The notes beneath the pieces are model-generated. The model saw nothing but the letters and a program-made list of their open reading frames with translations. It searched no databases and was not told the origin of the DNA. Made by a program: the position numbers and the translations under genes. Shown here one piece after another: positions 1 to 8,101 of a DNA stretch of 64,000 bases (its first letter is position 1; each line of letters begins with the position of its first letter). The stretch covers positions 496,001 to 560,000 of the forward strand of contig CANLWK010000003.1 in assembly GCA_947494805.1 (NCBI GenBank). The letters run 5' to 3'. Source of the DNA: an uncultured Croceitalea sp. GTDB taxonomy: Bacteria; Bacteroidota; Bacteroidia; Flavobacteriales; Flavobacteriaceae.

Positions 1-974
1 GGAAACATCAGAAGAATAATAGATTGAATCCCATCTCCAATATCATGCACTCTCCTTTCTTCTCCATCCACATAAATTCTTATTACTTCTTCTTTTAAGT
101 GAGAGATAATCTCAACACTTTTTCCTTCAAAAAAATACTTGGATAAAAACAATTCAAAATTCTCAAAGCCCTTTCTTTCTTTTTTAATGTCATTTCTTAT
201 CTCTAGGACTTGTTCAAACAAATCCAACCCAGTAAAAATTTTGTAATGTGATTGGTCAAGTTTGAAAAGTTCAATAGCAGTATTTACAAAAGCTTCCTGA
301 TTAATTTTGGTGCTTTTTTTTATGCTCCTTAGTATTGGAATGTAAATCTTGTTGTTTACCTCATTCTTTGCTCCATATTCAATTTCATTCCTTAATTCCT
401 TAAGGATTTCAAAAATTTCTAACTTTTTGACTATGGCTTCAATTCTCTTCCCATAAAGTTTAGAATCTTCGATTACCTCCTTTGCCATCTTTCCTGTGGC
501 TCTTTTAATTTCCGTAAGGTCTTTGATTCGCTCTTGTAATACTTCTTCTAGCAATGAAATGTTTTGAGCAGAATTGGCAATGACAGTTCTATAGCCCTTT
601 TTTATAGTATCAACTTTTCGTTTTATTCTAGAGATATCGTTTCCTATACGATAATCAATTCTGTTTAGAGAATTGAAATTTTGCTTTATCCAAGTCGCGT
701 ATTCTTCAAAAAGATAGTCAATGCTCTTTTCAAACAATGAAACTTGAATCGAAGAGTTATTTGCCTTTAACAACCCTCTTAAAAATCTACTTTTTCCAGA
801 ATTGTTTGCCCCAACAAAGAGATTTATTTTGGATAATGGTCCAAAAAAATCAATTCGTTCTTCGACGGTTTTTGAATGCAGTTTTTTTGCGTTGATGAAA
901 TAAACACTGTCATTTTTATCGTCTCCAAACTCAATTGGCATGTGTCTATCAGGAAATTCGAATTTTAAAAACAT
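1..974 (-). CDS. AAA family ATPase, partial (C-terminus beyond window)
   Basis: Reading leftward from the ATG at 972-974, the frame stays open to the window edge, giving 324 codons of an ATP-binding protein. A Walker A motif, GANNSGKS, lies near residue 55. The middle is charged and helical, probably coiled-coil. Just before the edge comes a HDIGDGIQSII stretch, typical of AAA_15/AAA_21-type ATPases related to OLD and RecF. The Walker B and any effector domain (for example a Toprim nuclease) would lie outside the window, so the role cannot be decided. Relatives occur in DNA repair, abortive infection and toxin-antitoxin settings. The gene is divergent from the DinB-like gene and shares a 203-bp intergenic region containing FNR-like palindromes. 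Confidence 0.8.
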   Translation of the reverse strand, partial: MFLKFEFPDRHMPIEFGDDKNDSVYFINAKKLHSKTVEERIDFFGPLSKINLFVGANNSGKSRFLRGLLKANNSSIQVSLFEKSIDYLFEEYATWIKQNFNSLNRIDYRIGNDISRIKRKVDTIKKGYRTVIANSAQNISLLEEVLQERIKDLTEIKRATGKMAKEVIEDSKLYGKRIEAIVKKLEIFEILKELRNEIEYGAKNEVNNKIYIPILRSIKKSTKINQEAFVNTAIELFKLDQSHYKIFTGLDLFEQVLEIRNDIKKERKGFENFELFLSKYFFEGKSVEIISHLKEEVIRIYVDGEERRVHDIGDGIQSIILLMF

Positions 975-1022
975 ACTAAAATTTTTAGTTCTTAAAAGCT
1001 AAAGTTCATCTTTATTAGTCTC

Positions 1023-1036
1023 TTGACCTAGATCAA
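1023..1036. promoter_or_regulatory. FNR/CRP-like palindrome, copy 1
   Basis: TTGACCTAGATCAA is a 14-bp palindrome (TTGA-N6-TCAA) close to the FNR consensus TTGATnnnnATCAA. It lies 49 bp upstream of the ATPase start on one side and 142 bp from the DinB-like start on the other. A Crp/Fnr-family regulator is encoded 740 bp downstream, so local autoregulation is a reasonable inference, not shown. Confidence 0.4.
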
Positions 1037-1111
1037 GGTTCAAAAGTTTTATAGTCGAGGTTTTTATCACTTCTAAAAACGCAGCGTTTTGTTGTTTGCC
1101 GCATCCATTTC

Positions 1112-1125
1112 TTGACGTACATCAA
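1112..1125. promoter_or_regulatory. FNR/CRP-like palindrome, copy 2
   Basis: TTGACGTACATCAA repeats the TTGA-N6-TCAA architecture of copy 1 exactly 89 bp downstream, with different central bases. It lies 52 bp before the ATG of the DinB-like gene. Conservation of the arms but not the centre between copies is what a protein-binding palindrome would show. Confidence 0.4.
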
Positions 1126-1177
1126 CGTCTAAAAAGTTCATAGTTAAGAACTTTACCACATCAAAAAACGAAACATC

Positions 1178-1753
1178 ATGGCAAGACTTATTCTTACTCC
1201 CGAGCATCAAATCCAGCGGTTGAATTCCATTCTTAACAAGGTAGCACCGCTGCAACAGCGCTCTGCTGAAAGTTTAACTACAGCGCCTCCAAAATCATGG
1301 AATGTATTAGAGGTTTTGGCCCATTTAAGTATTGCCCTTAAAACCTATGACGCCAAAATTGAAAAAGCCCTTGATGAAGTCAAGGATGCTACTACTGGTT
1401 CATGGAGCTTTAAAGCAAGGGTCTGGCCCCGATTTGTCATTGAGGGACAACGCCCAAAGGACAAAAAACGACCGTTTAAAATTAAGACGCTAAAACGTTT
1501 TGAACCTATATTACCTAGTGAAGACTTCTCTAAAGCAACAGTTGATCTGGTATTCAAAGAGTTTTTGACTTCCTACGGAAATCTTAAGTCGGTCATTACC
1601 GAAAGTAGGACCAAACAAATGAGACATCCCACTTTTTCATCTGCCATAGGACCCATTGTGAAATTCTACTTGCCCGAAGCATTTGAATTTTTAATTTGTC
1701 ACGCCGAACGGCACATGTTACAAATCGATGAAATTCTCGCTTCACAAGATTGA
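1178..1753 (+). CDS. DinB-like four-helix protein
   Basis: This 191-residue soluble protein has the features of the DinB/YfiT-like superfamily (metal-binding four-helix bundle). These are an N-terminal helix, a NVLEVLAHL segment with one histidine near residue 49, and a C-terminal HAERHMLQIDEIL helix that supplies further histidines. The family includes thiol-dependent transferases and many proteins of unknown role, so the reaction is not assigned. No signal peptide or membrane segment is seen. The gene ends 21 bp before the Crp/Fnr regulator and is probably co-transcribed with it. The ATG at 1178 is favoured because it directly follows an AT-rich leader. Confidence 0.75.
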   Translation: MARLILTPEHQIQRLNSILNKVAPLQQRSAESLTTAPPKSWNVLEVLAHLSIALKTYDAKIEKALDEVKDATTGSWSFKARVWPRFVIEGQRPKDKKRPFKIKTLKRFEPILPSEDFSKATVDLVFKEFLTSYGNLKSVITESRTKQMRHPTFSSAIGPIVKFYLPEAFEFLICHAERHMLQIDEILASQD

Positions 1754-1774
1754 GGGTGCTATCTTTACAGTTGC

Positions 1775-2359
1775 ATGGTCTCATCAAAAGCAACGTTGCT
1801 AAAATCATTTTTTAAGGATATTTCTTTTTCAGAGGAGCAAGAAGAGACCTTTTTGAGCGCGTGGCAAGAATACTCCTTCAAACAAAATGAGCTTATCACT
1901 GAGGCTGGCAGCCTTGAAAAAAAGTTCTATGTGGTCGTTGATGGTGTGCAGGCCATATACCTTTTGAACCAAAGGGGCGAAAAAGTGGTCTTGGGGTTCT
2001 CATATGCAGGAAGCCCATCAGGGATCTTTGATTCTTTTATCCATCAAAAACCGGCAGATACCTTTTTAGAAGCCCTAAAGCCTTCAACGTTGCTGGGCAT
2101 TTCACGTAGTGACTATCTTGGGTTTTTTGAAAACAATCCTGATTTTGACAAGTGGGCCCATCACTTTTTTAGGGATATCCTTTTTGGTCGTTTGTTTAGG
2201 GAGGTAGAGTTGCTGACCCTTTCTGCCGAAGAACGGTATATTGCGTTTATGCAACGATGCCCCGAAGCGCTAAAGGTAATTCCGCAAAAATATTTGGCAT
2301 CGTACCTTAACATGAAACCAGAAACTTTCAGCCGGCTTAGAGCATCAGTACTCTACTGA
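1775..2359 (+). CDS. Crp/Fnr family transcriptional regulator
   Basis: The 194-residue protein has the two-part Crp/Fnr layout. A cyclic-nucleotide-binding-like beta barrel spans roughly residues 15-120, including the VVVDGVQAIYLLN strand and the GEKVVLGF turn. A long dimer helix and a winged helix-turn-helix near the C-terminus follow, in which PQKYLASYLNMKPETFSRLR is the recognition segment. Conserved cysteines for an Fe-S cluster, as in true FNR, are absent; its few Cys are not clustered. The ligand is therefore unknown. It sits second in a likely operon behind the DinB-like gene, and FNR-like palindromes lie upstream of that operon. Confidence 0.85.
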   Translation: MVSSKATLLKSFFKDISFSEEQEETFLSAWQEYSFKQNELITEAGSLEKKFYVVVDGVQAIYLLNQRGEKVVLGFSYAGSPSGIFDSFIHQKPADTFLEALKPSTLLGISRSDYLGFFENNPDFDKWAHHFFRDILFGRLFREVELLTLSAEERYIAFMQRCPEALKVIPQKYLASYLNMKPETFSRLRASVLY

Positions 2360-2521
2360 TTGTTCATTCAAACCGCGAAATATAGACGTTTTTCCCTTTT
2401 AAATTTGATTTTTTCATTGCTCTTCAATTTTTCAAAATGAGAGTTTTCGAACGGTTCTTCTTTTTTACATATACTAGAAACGTACTTTGACCGTTTTTCA
2501 AACACCTTATAACTTGTTACC

Positions 2522-3145
2522 ATGAAAAAAACTTTTACCTTATTCTATGTTGCCGCGCTAGTTACTACAGGCACTTTTTCACAAGAGACCTCTTATGAGT
2601 CTATTGATGATGCCCTAAAAAATGTGGCGTATGCCGAAAGCTTATATCTAAAAGGTGAAGAAATCTCCGAAATTCCGCAAAGCATAGGAAAATTGGTAAA
2701 CTTGAAAAAAATCACAATCACAAAAACCTCCATTACTACGCTGCCAGATAGCTTTGCCATGCTCAAGAATTTAGAGGAGTTTACTTATAACTATAATGAA
2801 AACACGCAAGGTTTTCCAGAAGTTGTATCAGAGTTGACCAACCTTATTGATTTACAAATGGCAGGAAACGGGTTTACTGAAATTCCAGATTCTTTGGTAA
2901 AACTAGAACAGCTTGAAGCACTTTATTTGCACGATAACAAACTGACCGAAATTCCGATTGTTATTACCAGAATGACATCCCTATTGGAAATTGACCTTGT
3001 AGGAAATCCAATTGCAAGTTTTCCGCCAGAGATTTCGAATCTAGATAATCTTGAGGAATTACTATTTGACGATGAACATGCCTTAAGTGAAGAACAGCTT
3101 CGAGAGCTAAAGAGTTTACTGCCCAACTGCGATGTAGAGTACTAG
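2522..3145 (+). CDS. Secreted leucine-rich-repeat protein
   Basis: A 207-residue protein with an N-terminal signal peptide (MKKTFTLFYVAALVTTGTFS, cleavage probably before QE). Five or so LRRs of the 23-residue bacterial type follow, with recurring LPDSF, IPDSLVKLEQL and FPPEISNLDNL segments. LRRs form a solenoid used for protein binding; the partner is unknown. No LPXTG, lipobox or type IX secretion C-terminal domain is visible, so it is probably periplasmic or released. The gene stands alone, and its stop codon overlaps the stop of the convergent UDG-family gene. Confidence 0.8.
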   Translation: MKKTFTLFYVAALVTTGTFSQETSYESIDDALKNVAYAESLYLKGEEISEIPQSIGKLVNLKKITITKTSITTLPDSFAMLKNLEEFTYNYNENTQGFPEVVSELTNLIDLQMAGNGFTEIPDSLVKLEQLEALYLHDNKLTEIPIVITRMTSLLEIDLVGNPIASFPPEISNLDNLEELLFDDEHALSEEQLRELKSLLPNCDVEY

Positions 3146-3714
3146 TCAAGCAAATTTTCAACAATTGTTTTTAAATCTGGCACCATTTCTTCTTCAAACC
3201 AGGGGTTTTTACGCAACCAAAAACGATTACGTGGTGACGGATGTGGTATGACAAAAAACTGTGGCAAATAGTTTTGGTAATTGCGAACGGTCTCTGTAAG
3301 GTTTCTTTCCATTTTGCCTTCTAAATAATGACGCTGCGAATACTGCCCAATTAAAATGGTCAATTCAATATTTTTGAGGCTCTTCAGCATTTTATTGTGC
3401 CATAGAGGAGCACATTCTTTTCGAGGCGGTAAATCACCAGATTTCCCTTTGCCAGGGTAACAAAACCCCATGGGCATCTGGGCCACTTTGGTTTCATCAT
3501 AGAAATCTTCAACTGAAATACCCATCCATTTTCGCAACTGCTTGCCGCTTTGATCGTCCCACGGAATTCCGGTTTTATGCACTTTGGTTCCAGGGGCATG
3601 GCCAATGATGAGTATTTTCGCATGGGAATGGCCTGCCACAATGGGTCTGGGACCAAGGGGCAAGAATTCTTTGCAGACATCACAATTTCGTATTTCGCTT
3701 AATAATGTCTTCAT
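3142..3714 (-). CDS. Uracil-DNA glycosylase family protein
   Basis: This 190-residue protein belongs to the UDG-like superfamily. Motif 1 is seen as GHAPGTKVHKTGIPW near residues 38-52, and motif 2 as IPHPSPRN near residue 160. Paired cysteines at the N-terminus (CDVCKEF) are reminiscent of, but not the same as, the four-Cys Fe-S cluster of family 4/5 enzymes. Such proteins remove uracil or related lesions from DNA in base-excision repair; exact substrate not assigned. The ATG overlaps the rsmI stop by 4 bp (ATGA), which indicates translational coupling and an rsmI-UDG operon. Confidence 0.82.
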   Translation of the reverse strand: MKTLLSEIRNCDVCKEFLPLGPRPIVAGHSHAKILIIGHAPGTKVHKTGIPWDDQSGKQLRKWMGISVEDFYDETKVAQMPMGFCYPGKGKSGDLPPRKECAPLWHNKMLKSLKNIELTILIGQYSQRHYLEGKMERNLTETVRNYQNYLPQFFVIPHPSPRNRFWLRKNPWFEEEMVPDLKTIVENLLD

Positions 3715-4382
3715 TTTTTTCCTCCAACAATGATCACCAACTCGCCTTTAGGTGGTTTTATAGAAAAGTGTTCAAGGACCTCACCAACTGTTCCACGAAT
3801 GGTTTCTTCATAAAGTTTGGTCAGTTCCCTTGATACCGAAATGGGCCTGTCATTACCAAAATATTCGGCAAATTGGGTCAGGGTTTTTATCAATTTGTGG
3901 GGCGACTCGTAAAAAACCATAGTTCGTTTTTCTTGTGATAAGAATTCCAATCGGGTCTGCCTGCCTTTTTTTACCGGAAGAAAACCTTCAAAAACAAAAC
4001 GGTCGTTGGGTAAGCCACTGTTGACCAATGCGGGTACAAATGCCGTTGCACCTGGCAGGCAATCTACCGCAATGTTATTTTCTATCGCCGCCCGGGTCAA
4101 CAAGAATCCCGGATCAGATATGGCAGGCGTCCCTGCATCCGAAATCAGTGCGATTACGCTTCCATTCTTGAGTTTTTGAACAACGCCATCGACTGTACGA
4201 TGTTCATTGTGCATGTGATGGCTCTGCATTGGCGTACTGATTTCCAAATGCTGTAAAAGTTTACCGCTCGTACGTGTATCTTCGGCCAATATAAGGTCAA
4301 CTTCATGTAGCACTTTTATAGCTCGAAGTGTGATATCATCAAGATTGCCAATAGGAGTCGGGACCAAATACAATTTCCCCAT
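3711..4382 (-). CDS. rsmI: 16S rRNA (cytidine(1402)-2'-O)-methyltransferase RsmI
   Basis: RsmI uses S-adenosylmethionine to 2'-O-methylate C1402 in the decoding centre of 16S rRNA. The 223-residue protein matches the family in length. It carries the N-terminal LVPTPIGNLDDITLRA signature, an AEDTRTSGKLL segment, the GTPAISDPG loop near residue 83 and the VFYESPH motif. These are the hallmarks of the tetrapyrrole-methylase fold branch that contains RsmI. The gene is first in the short minus-strand run followed by the UDG-like gene, with which it overlaps by 4 bp. Confidence 0.93.
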   Translation of the reverse strand: MGKLYLVPTPIGNLDDITLRAIKVLHEVDLILAEDTRTSGKLLQHLEISTPMQSHHMHNEHRTVDGVVQKLKNGSVIALISDAGTPAISDPGFLLTRAAIENNIAVDCLPGATAFVPALVNSGLPNDRFVFEGFLPVKKGRQTRLEFLSQEKRTMVFYESPHKLIKTLTQFAEYFGNDRPISVSRELTKLYEETIRGTVGEVLEHFSIKPPKGELVIIVGGKK

Positions 4383-4391
4383 ATCATAATA

Positions 4392-4745
4392 TTAGGGTCT
4401 AACCTCTTTCCCCGTAAAATACGAGACCAACACGGCGAACGTGGCAATGACTGCTCCCATATGCTCTCCATCACTCACCATATAATGTGCAAAAAAGGCT
4501 AAGACCACATTAAAAAAGAAGCCCGCATAAGCCCATTCTTTCAGTGGTTTTGAAAAATTGCCCCAAATGGCGACCAAGCCCAAAAGCTTCGCGATAGCAA
4601 GTGGATAAATTAGGTAGGTTGGGTATCCCATGTTTTCAAAGAAACCAATAATGAGGTCGTTGTTGAAGAAATAATTGTAAACGGAAAAGCACATGATTAG
4701 GGTCAACATTGCCGTTGACACCCAAAAAAGAATTTTTTTAAGCAT
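4392..4745 (-). CDS. DoxX-like small membrane protein
   Basis: A 117-residue protein with four predicted membrane helices, starting around residues 4, 43, 70 and 92. The YLIYPLAIAKLLGLVAIW segment of helix 2 is typical of DoxX/DUF-type four-helix proteins of Bacteroidota. The family is linked in other bacteria to quinone or redox functions, but the role here is unknown. It ends 9 bp before the rsmI start and may lead that operon. Confidence 0.7.
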   Translation of the reverse strand: MLKKILFWVSTAMLTLIMCFSVYNYFFNNDLIIGFFENMGYPTYLIYPLAIAKLLGLVAIWGNFSKPLKEWAYAGFFFNVVLAFFAHYMVSDGEHMGAVIATFAVLVSYFTGKEVRP

Positions 4746-4788
4746 GAGAATTATTTAACTGGTTCGCTTAAAAGTACAAAAAAGGGGG

Positions 4789-5469
4789 TTAAGCAAATTT
4801 TCGTTCCAATAACGTCATGAACCGTTGGGCATACTCTTCTTTTCCTTCCCAGTTATTATATTCAGGCTTTACCATGTTATTGATAAATGCTACTGAGCGT
4901 TCTTCAGTATCTATGGTCGCCAGTTGCGACAATACTCGAGTGTAGTCTTCCATGTTATTGTTGAACAGATGCTTGACAAAGGCCAGTTTATCGTTTAAAC
5001 CAATTTGTAGGTCTTTGTTCAGTCTATCGTTCAATGAGGTATTCTTTGCGGCTGTATTCTCCTTTGTGGGTTCTGGCGCCAAGATATCCTTATCATTTTT
5101 CATGGTTTCTGTCTTGGCCACAAAATCACCAAAAATATATTCTATGGCCTCGGTGGGCATTTCAGAAACCATGCCCTTGATGGTATCCATGCCGGGCGTG
5201 ATGATATCTTCTTCATGCGGGTTGTTCTCAGGTACCGTTCTATTCTCGTTCATGACCGCACCGGCCATTTTTTCAAATCGCGCTGCCAAAACATTTTTGG
5301 AAACATCAACCTCAACATCGCTCAACTTTTCATCAATGAATTTGAGCACAGCCAATTTTTCGTACAAGTCTTTGGCGACTTCGTATAAATCGGTAAGTTC
5401 TTTATCTTCACGAGAAGTAATAATATCAGTGGCCAACTTGACCATTTCTTCCCTTAGTTTTCTTTTCAT
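4789..5469 (-). CDS. Conserved hypothetical protein, helical and acidic
   Basis: A 226-residue soluble protein without signal peptide or membrane segment. The N-terminal half (residues 1-60) and the C-terminal quarter (160-226) are predicted helical. A low-complexity, charged, Pro/Asn-rich linker lies between about residues 75 and 145. The C-terminal part resembles proteins found beside tdk in many Flavobacteriia genomes, but I do not recognise a named domain. It is divergent from tdk with 193 bp between them. No function can be offered. Confidence 0.65.
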   Translation of the reverse strand: MKRKLREEMVKLATDIITSREDKELTDLYEVAKDLYEKLAVLKFIDEKLSDVEVDVSKNVLAARFEKMAGAVMNENRTVPENNPHEEDIITPGMDTIKGMVSEMPTEAIEYIFGDFVAKTETMKNDKDILAPEPTKENTAAKNTSLNDRLNKDLQIGLNDKLAFVKHLFNNNMEDYTRVLSQLATIDTEERSVAFINNMVKPEYNNWEGKEEYAQRFMTLLERKFA

Positions 5470-5602
5470 CTGAATCTATTTTTCAGTAGGATAACCCCAA
5501 ATGTTCTTTTAACTCCTGTTCTATAAATGTAACATCTATTCTCAATTAAATCTGAGAACAAAAGGTTAAATTTCAAGAGTTATCTGAGGTATATTTTTTA
5601 AT

Positions 5603-5610
5603 TAATTTTG
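5603..5610 (+). promoter_or_regulatory. Possible -7 element of the tdk promoter
   Basis: TAATTTTG matches the Bacteroidota housekeeping -7 consensus TAnnTTTG exactly. No good TTG is present at the -33 distance, so the call is tentative. It would give a leader of about 45 nt before tdk. Confidence 0.3.
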
Positions 5611-5662
5611 CTTTCGCACTATTAAAACGTTCAAACCCTTTAATTTCGTCTAAAAGTACAAT

Positions 5663-6307
5663 ATGTTTCTTGAAAACACAGTCAATCATAAAGAACAGTT
5701 CGGATGGATCGAGGTCATCAGCGGTTCTATGTTTTCAGGAAAGACCGAAGAACTCATTCGGCGATTGAAACGGGCACAATTTGCCAAGCAAAAAGTTGAA
5801 ATCTTCAAACCGCTGGTTGATACACGCTATAACGAAGAGATGGTCGTTTCGCACGATGCCAATGAAATTCGTTCAACACCGGTACCGGCTGCGGCCAACA
5901 TACGTCTATTGGCAGATGATTGTGATGTTGTCGGCATTGATGAAGCACAGTTTTTTGATGATGAAATCGTCACCGTGTGCAATGATTTGGCCAATCGGGG
6001 GGTTCGCGTTGTAGTTGCCGGGTTGGATATGGATTTTAAGGGCAATCCCTTTGGGCCTATGCCCGCCTTAATGGCCACGGCCGAATACGTCACAAAAGTA
6101 CACGCCGTATGCACCCGAACCGGAAATCTCGCCAACTATAGTTTTCGAAAATCAAACAACGATAAGTTGGTACTCTTAGGCGAAACCGAAGAATATGAAC
6201 CTCTGAGCCGTGCAGCATTTTACAAAGCCATGTTAAAAGAAAAGGTCAAAGAAATTGATGTCAATGTTGAAGAAGTTGAAGCCAAAAAGAAAACCTCACA
6301 TGGGTAA
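5663..6307 (+). CDS. tdk: Thymidine kinase
   Basis: Phosphorylates thymidine to dTMP with ATP in the pyrimidine salvage pathway. The 214-residue protein carries the type II TK P-loop [14 protein letters not shown] near residue 21, the Walker B-like [10 protein letters not shown] near residue 92 and the lasso-loop region around FRKSNN. The usual zinc ribbon is degenerate: the first Cys pair reads CTRT and the terminal CR-H pair reads LSRAAF, so zinc binding is probably lost. The stop codon overlaps the start of alr by 8 bp, indicating a coupled tdk-alr operon. Confidence 0.93.
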   Translation: MFLENTVNHKEQFGWIEVISGSMFSGKTEELIRRLKRAQFAKQKVEIFKPLVDTRYNEEMVVSHDANEIRSTPVPAAANIRLLADDCDVVGIDEAQFFDDEIVTVCNDLANRGVRVVVAGLDMDFKGNPFGPMPALMATAEYVTKVHAVCTRTGNLANYSFRKSNNDKLVLLGETEEYEPLSRAAFYKAMLKEKVKEIDVNVEEVEAKKKTSHG

Positions 6308-7403
6308 TATCAAAGAGACAACCTTAGAGATCGACCTTTCTGCCCTTGCCCACAATTTCAATTTTCTAAAGTCAAGATTACAAAAAAAAACCAGGTTTTT
6401 GGCAGTGGTCAAAGCCTTTGCCTATGGCAGTGATACGGTTGCGGTAGCCCAAAAACTGGAGCAACTGGGAGCAGATTATTTGGCCGTGGCCTACACACAA
6501 GAAGGTATTTTGCTGAGGGAAGCAGAAATTACACTCCCCATTTTAGTGCTACACCCGCAGCCCATTAATTTTGGTAAAATCATTGAACATGGCTTAGAAC
6601 CCAACATGTATTCCCCAAGAATTTTAAAACTATTCATTCAAGAAGCAAAGAGCCAGAAACAGAGCGATTATCCTGTACACATAAAGTTCAATACCGGTCT
6701 GAACCGTCTGGGCTTTTGGGAAAGTGATATAAATCATATCATTGGGCAGCTAAAGGATCAAAAGGCCATAAAGGTCAAGTGCATTCTTTCTCATTTGGCA
6801 GCCTCTGAAGATGCAAACGAACGTGAATTCAGTCTAGGTCAAATTCAAACTTTTCAAAAGATCGCAACAGAATTAAGTGAAAAATTGGGGTATATGCCCT
6901 TACGCCACATGTTGAACACTTCGGGGATTCTCAATTATCCTGAAGCGCAATTTGAAATGGTGCGCAGCGGCATTGGTCTGTACGGTTTTGGAAACAACCC
7001 TGAAATTGACAAAGAACTGCAACCTGTTGCCAGTCTTAAAACGGTTATTTCTCAACTCCATAAAATTGAACCCAATGAAACCGTGGGGTACAACCGTGCC
7101 TTTGTTTCTGGCGGGTATCGTATGACTGCAACCCTTCCCATAGGCCATGCTGATGGAATTGGCAGACAATACGGTAATGGTAAGGCTTCCGTACTGGTCC
7201 ACGGAAAAAAGGCACCTATTATTGGCAACGTTTGTATGGATATGGTAATGATAGATGTTACCGACATCGACTGTAAAGAGGGCGATGAAGTGCTCATTTT
7301 TGGCAAAGAATTGTCGGCAGAGACTTTTGCCGACAGCGCAAACACCATTTCATATGAGCTGCTGACAGCGATTTCACAACGCGTTAAACGCTCAATCATA
7401 TAG
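6300..7403 (+). CDS. alr: Alanine racemase
   Basis: Interconverts L- and D-alanine with pyridoxal phosphate, supplying D-Ala for peptidoglycan. The PLP lysine is K38 in [11 protein letters not shown] and the second catalytic residue is the Tyr in TVGYNRAF near residue 263. The N-terminal barrel and C-terminal beta domain are both present in 367 residues, a normal family length. An in-frame ATG exists at 6255, but it adds 15 basic residues with no family counterpart. The ATG at 6300, which overlaps the tdk stop, is therefore preferred. Confidence 0.93.
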   Translation: MGNIKETTLEIDLSALAHNFNFLKSRLQKKTRFLAVVKAFAYGSDTVAVAQKLEQLGADYLAVAYTQEGILLREAEITLPILVLHPQPINFGKIIEHGLEPNMYSPRILKLFIQEAKSQKQSDYPVHIKFNTGLNRLGFWESDINHIIGQLKDQKAIKVKCILSHLAASEDANEREFSLGQIQTFQKIATELSEKLGYMPLRHMLNTSGILNYPEAQFEMVRSGIGLYGFGNNPEIDKELQPVASLKTVISQLHKIEPNETVGYNRAFVSGGYRMTATLPIGHADGIGRQYGNGKASVLVHGKKAPIIGNVCMDMVMIDVTDIDCKEGDEVLIFGKELSAETFADSANTISYELLTAISQRVKRSII

Positions 7404-7483
7404 ACAACGTTTTTCCTTCTTTTAACATTTCTTTAGATTTTTGTACATTGTAATCTGTATTAACCACTTAAACTATAAGTACA

Positions 7484-7885
7484 ATGTTAAAAGAATTTAA
7501 AGAATTTGCAATGAAAGGAAACCTGGTAGACATTGCCGTAGGTTTCGTAATGGGTGCTGCTTTCAACAAAGTAGTAGCCTCTTTCACAGGTGGAATCGTA
7601 TCGCCGCTAATAGGATTGTTATTCGATTCTAATTTCAATGATTTAAAATATATTATCAAAGAAGGTGCAATGAACGACGCAGGAGAAAAAGTGGGTGAAG
7701 TCGCCGTACTTTACGGTGAATTTTTGACCAATGTTATTGACTTCATCATTGTGGCTTTTGTGATGTTCTTGATTGTCAAAGGTGTCAACAATATGAAGAA
7801 AAAAGAAGAAGAGGCGCCAGCAGCACCCGCAGGCCCTACGCAAGAAGAGCTATTAATGGAAATTCGTGACGCGTTGAAAAAATAA
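7484..7885 (+). CDS. mscL: Large-conductance mechanosensitive channel MscL
   Basis: MscL opens under membrane tension to release solutes during hypo-osmotic shock. The 133-residue protein has the amphipathic N-terminal helix (MLKEFKEFAMKGN), pore helix TM1 with VDIAVGFVMGAAF, a periplasmic loop, TM2 (residues ~85-105), and a C-terminal charged helical bundle after a short Ala/Pro linker. It is a single-gene unit, closed by an intrinsic terminator at 7937-7976. Confidence 0.95.
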   Translation: MLKEFKEFAMKGNLVDIAVGFVMGAAFNKVVASFTGGIVSPLIGLLFDSNFNDLKYIIKEGAMNDAGEKVGEVAVLYGEFLTNVIDFIIVAFVMFLIVKGVNNMKKKEEEAPAAPAGPTQEELLMEIRDALKK

Positions 7886-7936
7886 CGGACTTACCCTTTC
7901 AAGATTAGGGAACCGCTACACCATGTCTAACCCATT

Positions 7937-7976
7937 AACCCTTGGTCATTTCGCTAATTGGCCAAGGGTTTTCTTT
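7937..7976 (+). terminator. Intrinsic terminator after mscL
   Basis: AACCCTTGG (7937-7945) pairs with CCAAGGGTT (7962-7970) around a 16-base loop, followed by TTCTTTT. Confidence 0.75.
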
Positions 7977-8050
7977 TATGGGTCTCCAATTGTTTAAATT
8001 GTTATAAATGTAACTTTTTGTTGTTTTTTAAATATTCTATCATTTTATAC

Positions 8051-8080
8051 TTGTTATTGTAAAAGGTAAAATTACCTTTG
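8051..8080 (+). promoter_or_regulatory. Bacteroidota-type promoter of asd
   Basis: TTG at 8051-8053 (-33) and TACCTTTG at 8073-8080 (-7, consensus TAnnTTTG) are separated by 19 bp, within the range used by the Bacteroidota primary sigma factor. The site lies 21 bp upstream of the asd ATG. Confidence 0.6.
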
Positions 8081-8101
8081 TTGCTTCAAAAATAACATGA
8101 C

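Larger units (their letters stand above)
1022..1170. repeat. Degenerate 60-bp direct repeat, two copies 89 bp apart
   Basis: Positions 1022-1081 and 1111-1170 align without gaps, with 44 of 60 positions identical by eye. Each copy starts with a TTGA-N6-TCAA palindrome and ends in AAAAACG. The second copy ends 7 bp before the ATG of the DinB-like gene. The arrangement looks like a duplicated promoter/operator segment that has since diverged. Confidence 0.55.

Noticed and set aside
3142-3145. CTAG where the LRR and UDG-like stop codons overlap.
   Set aside because: A simple convergent overlap of a palindromic stop; no sign of regulation.
4952-5473. Long plus-strand open frame of 173 codons opposite the conserved hypothetical gene.
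   Set aside because: Ser/Leu-rich shadow translation with no motif; the minus-strand protein has normal composition and context.
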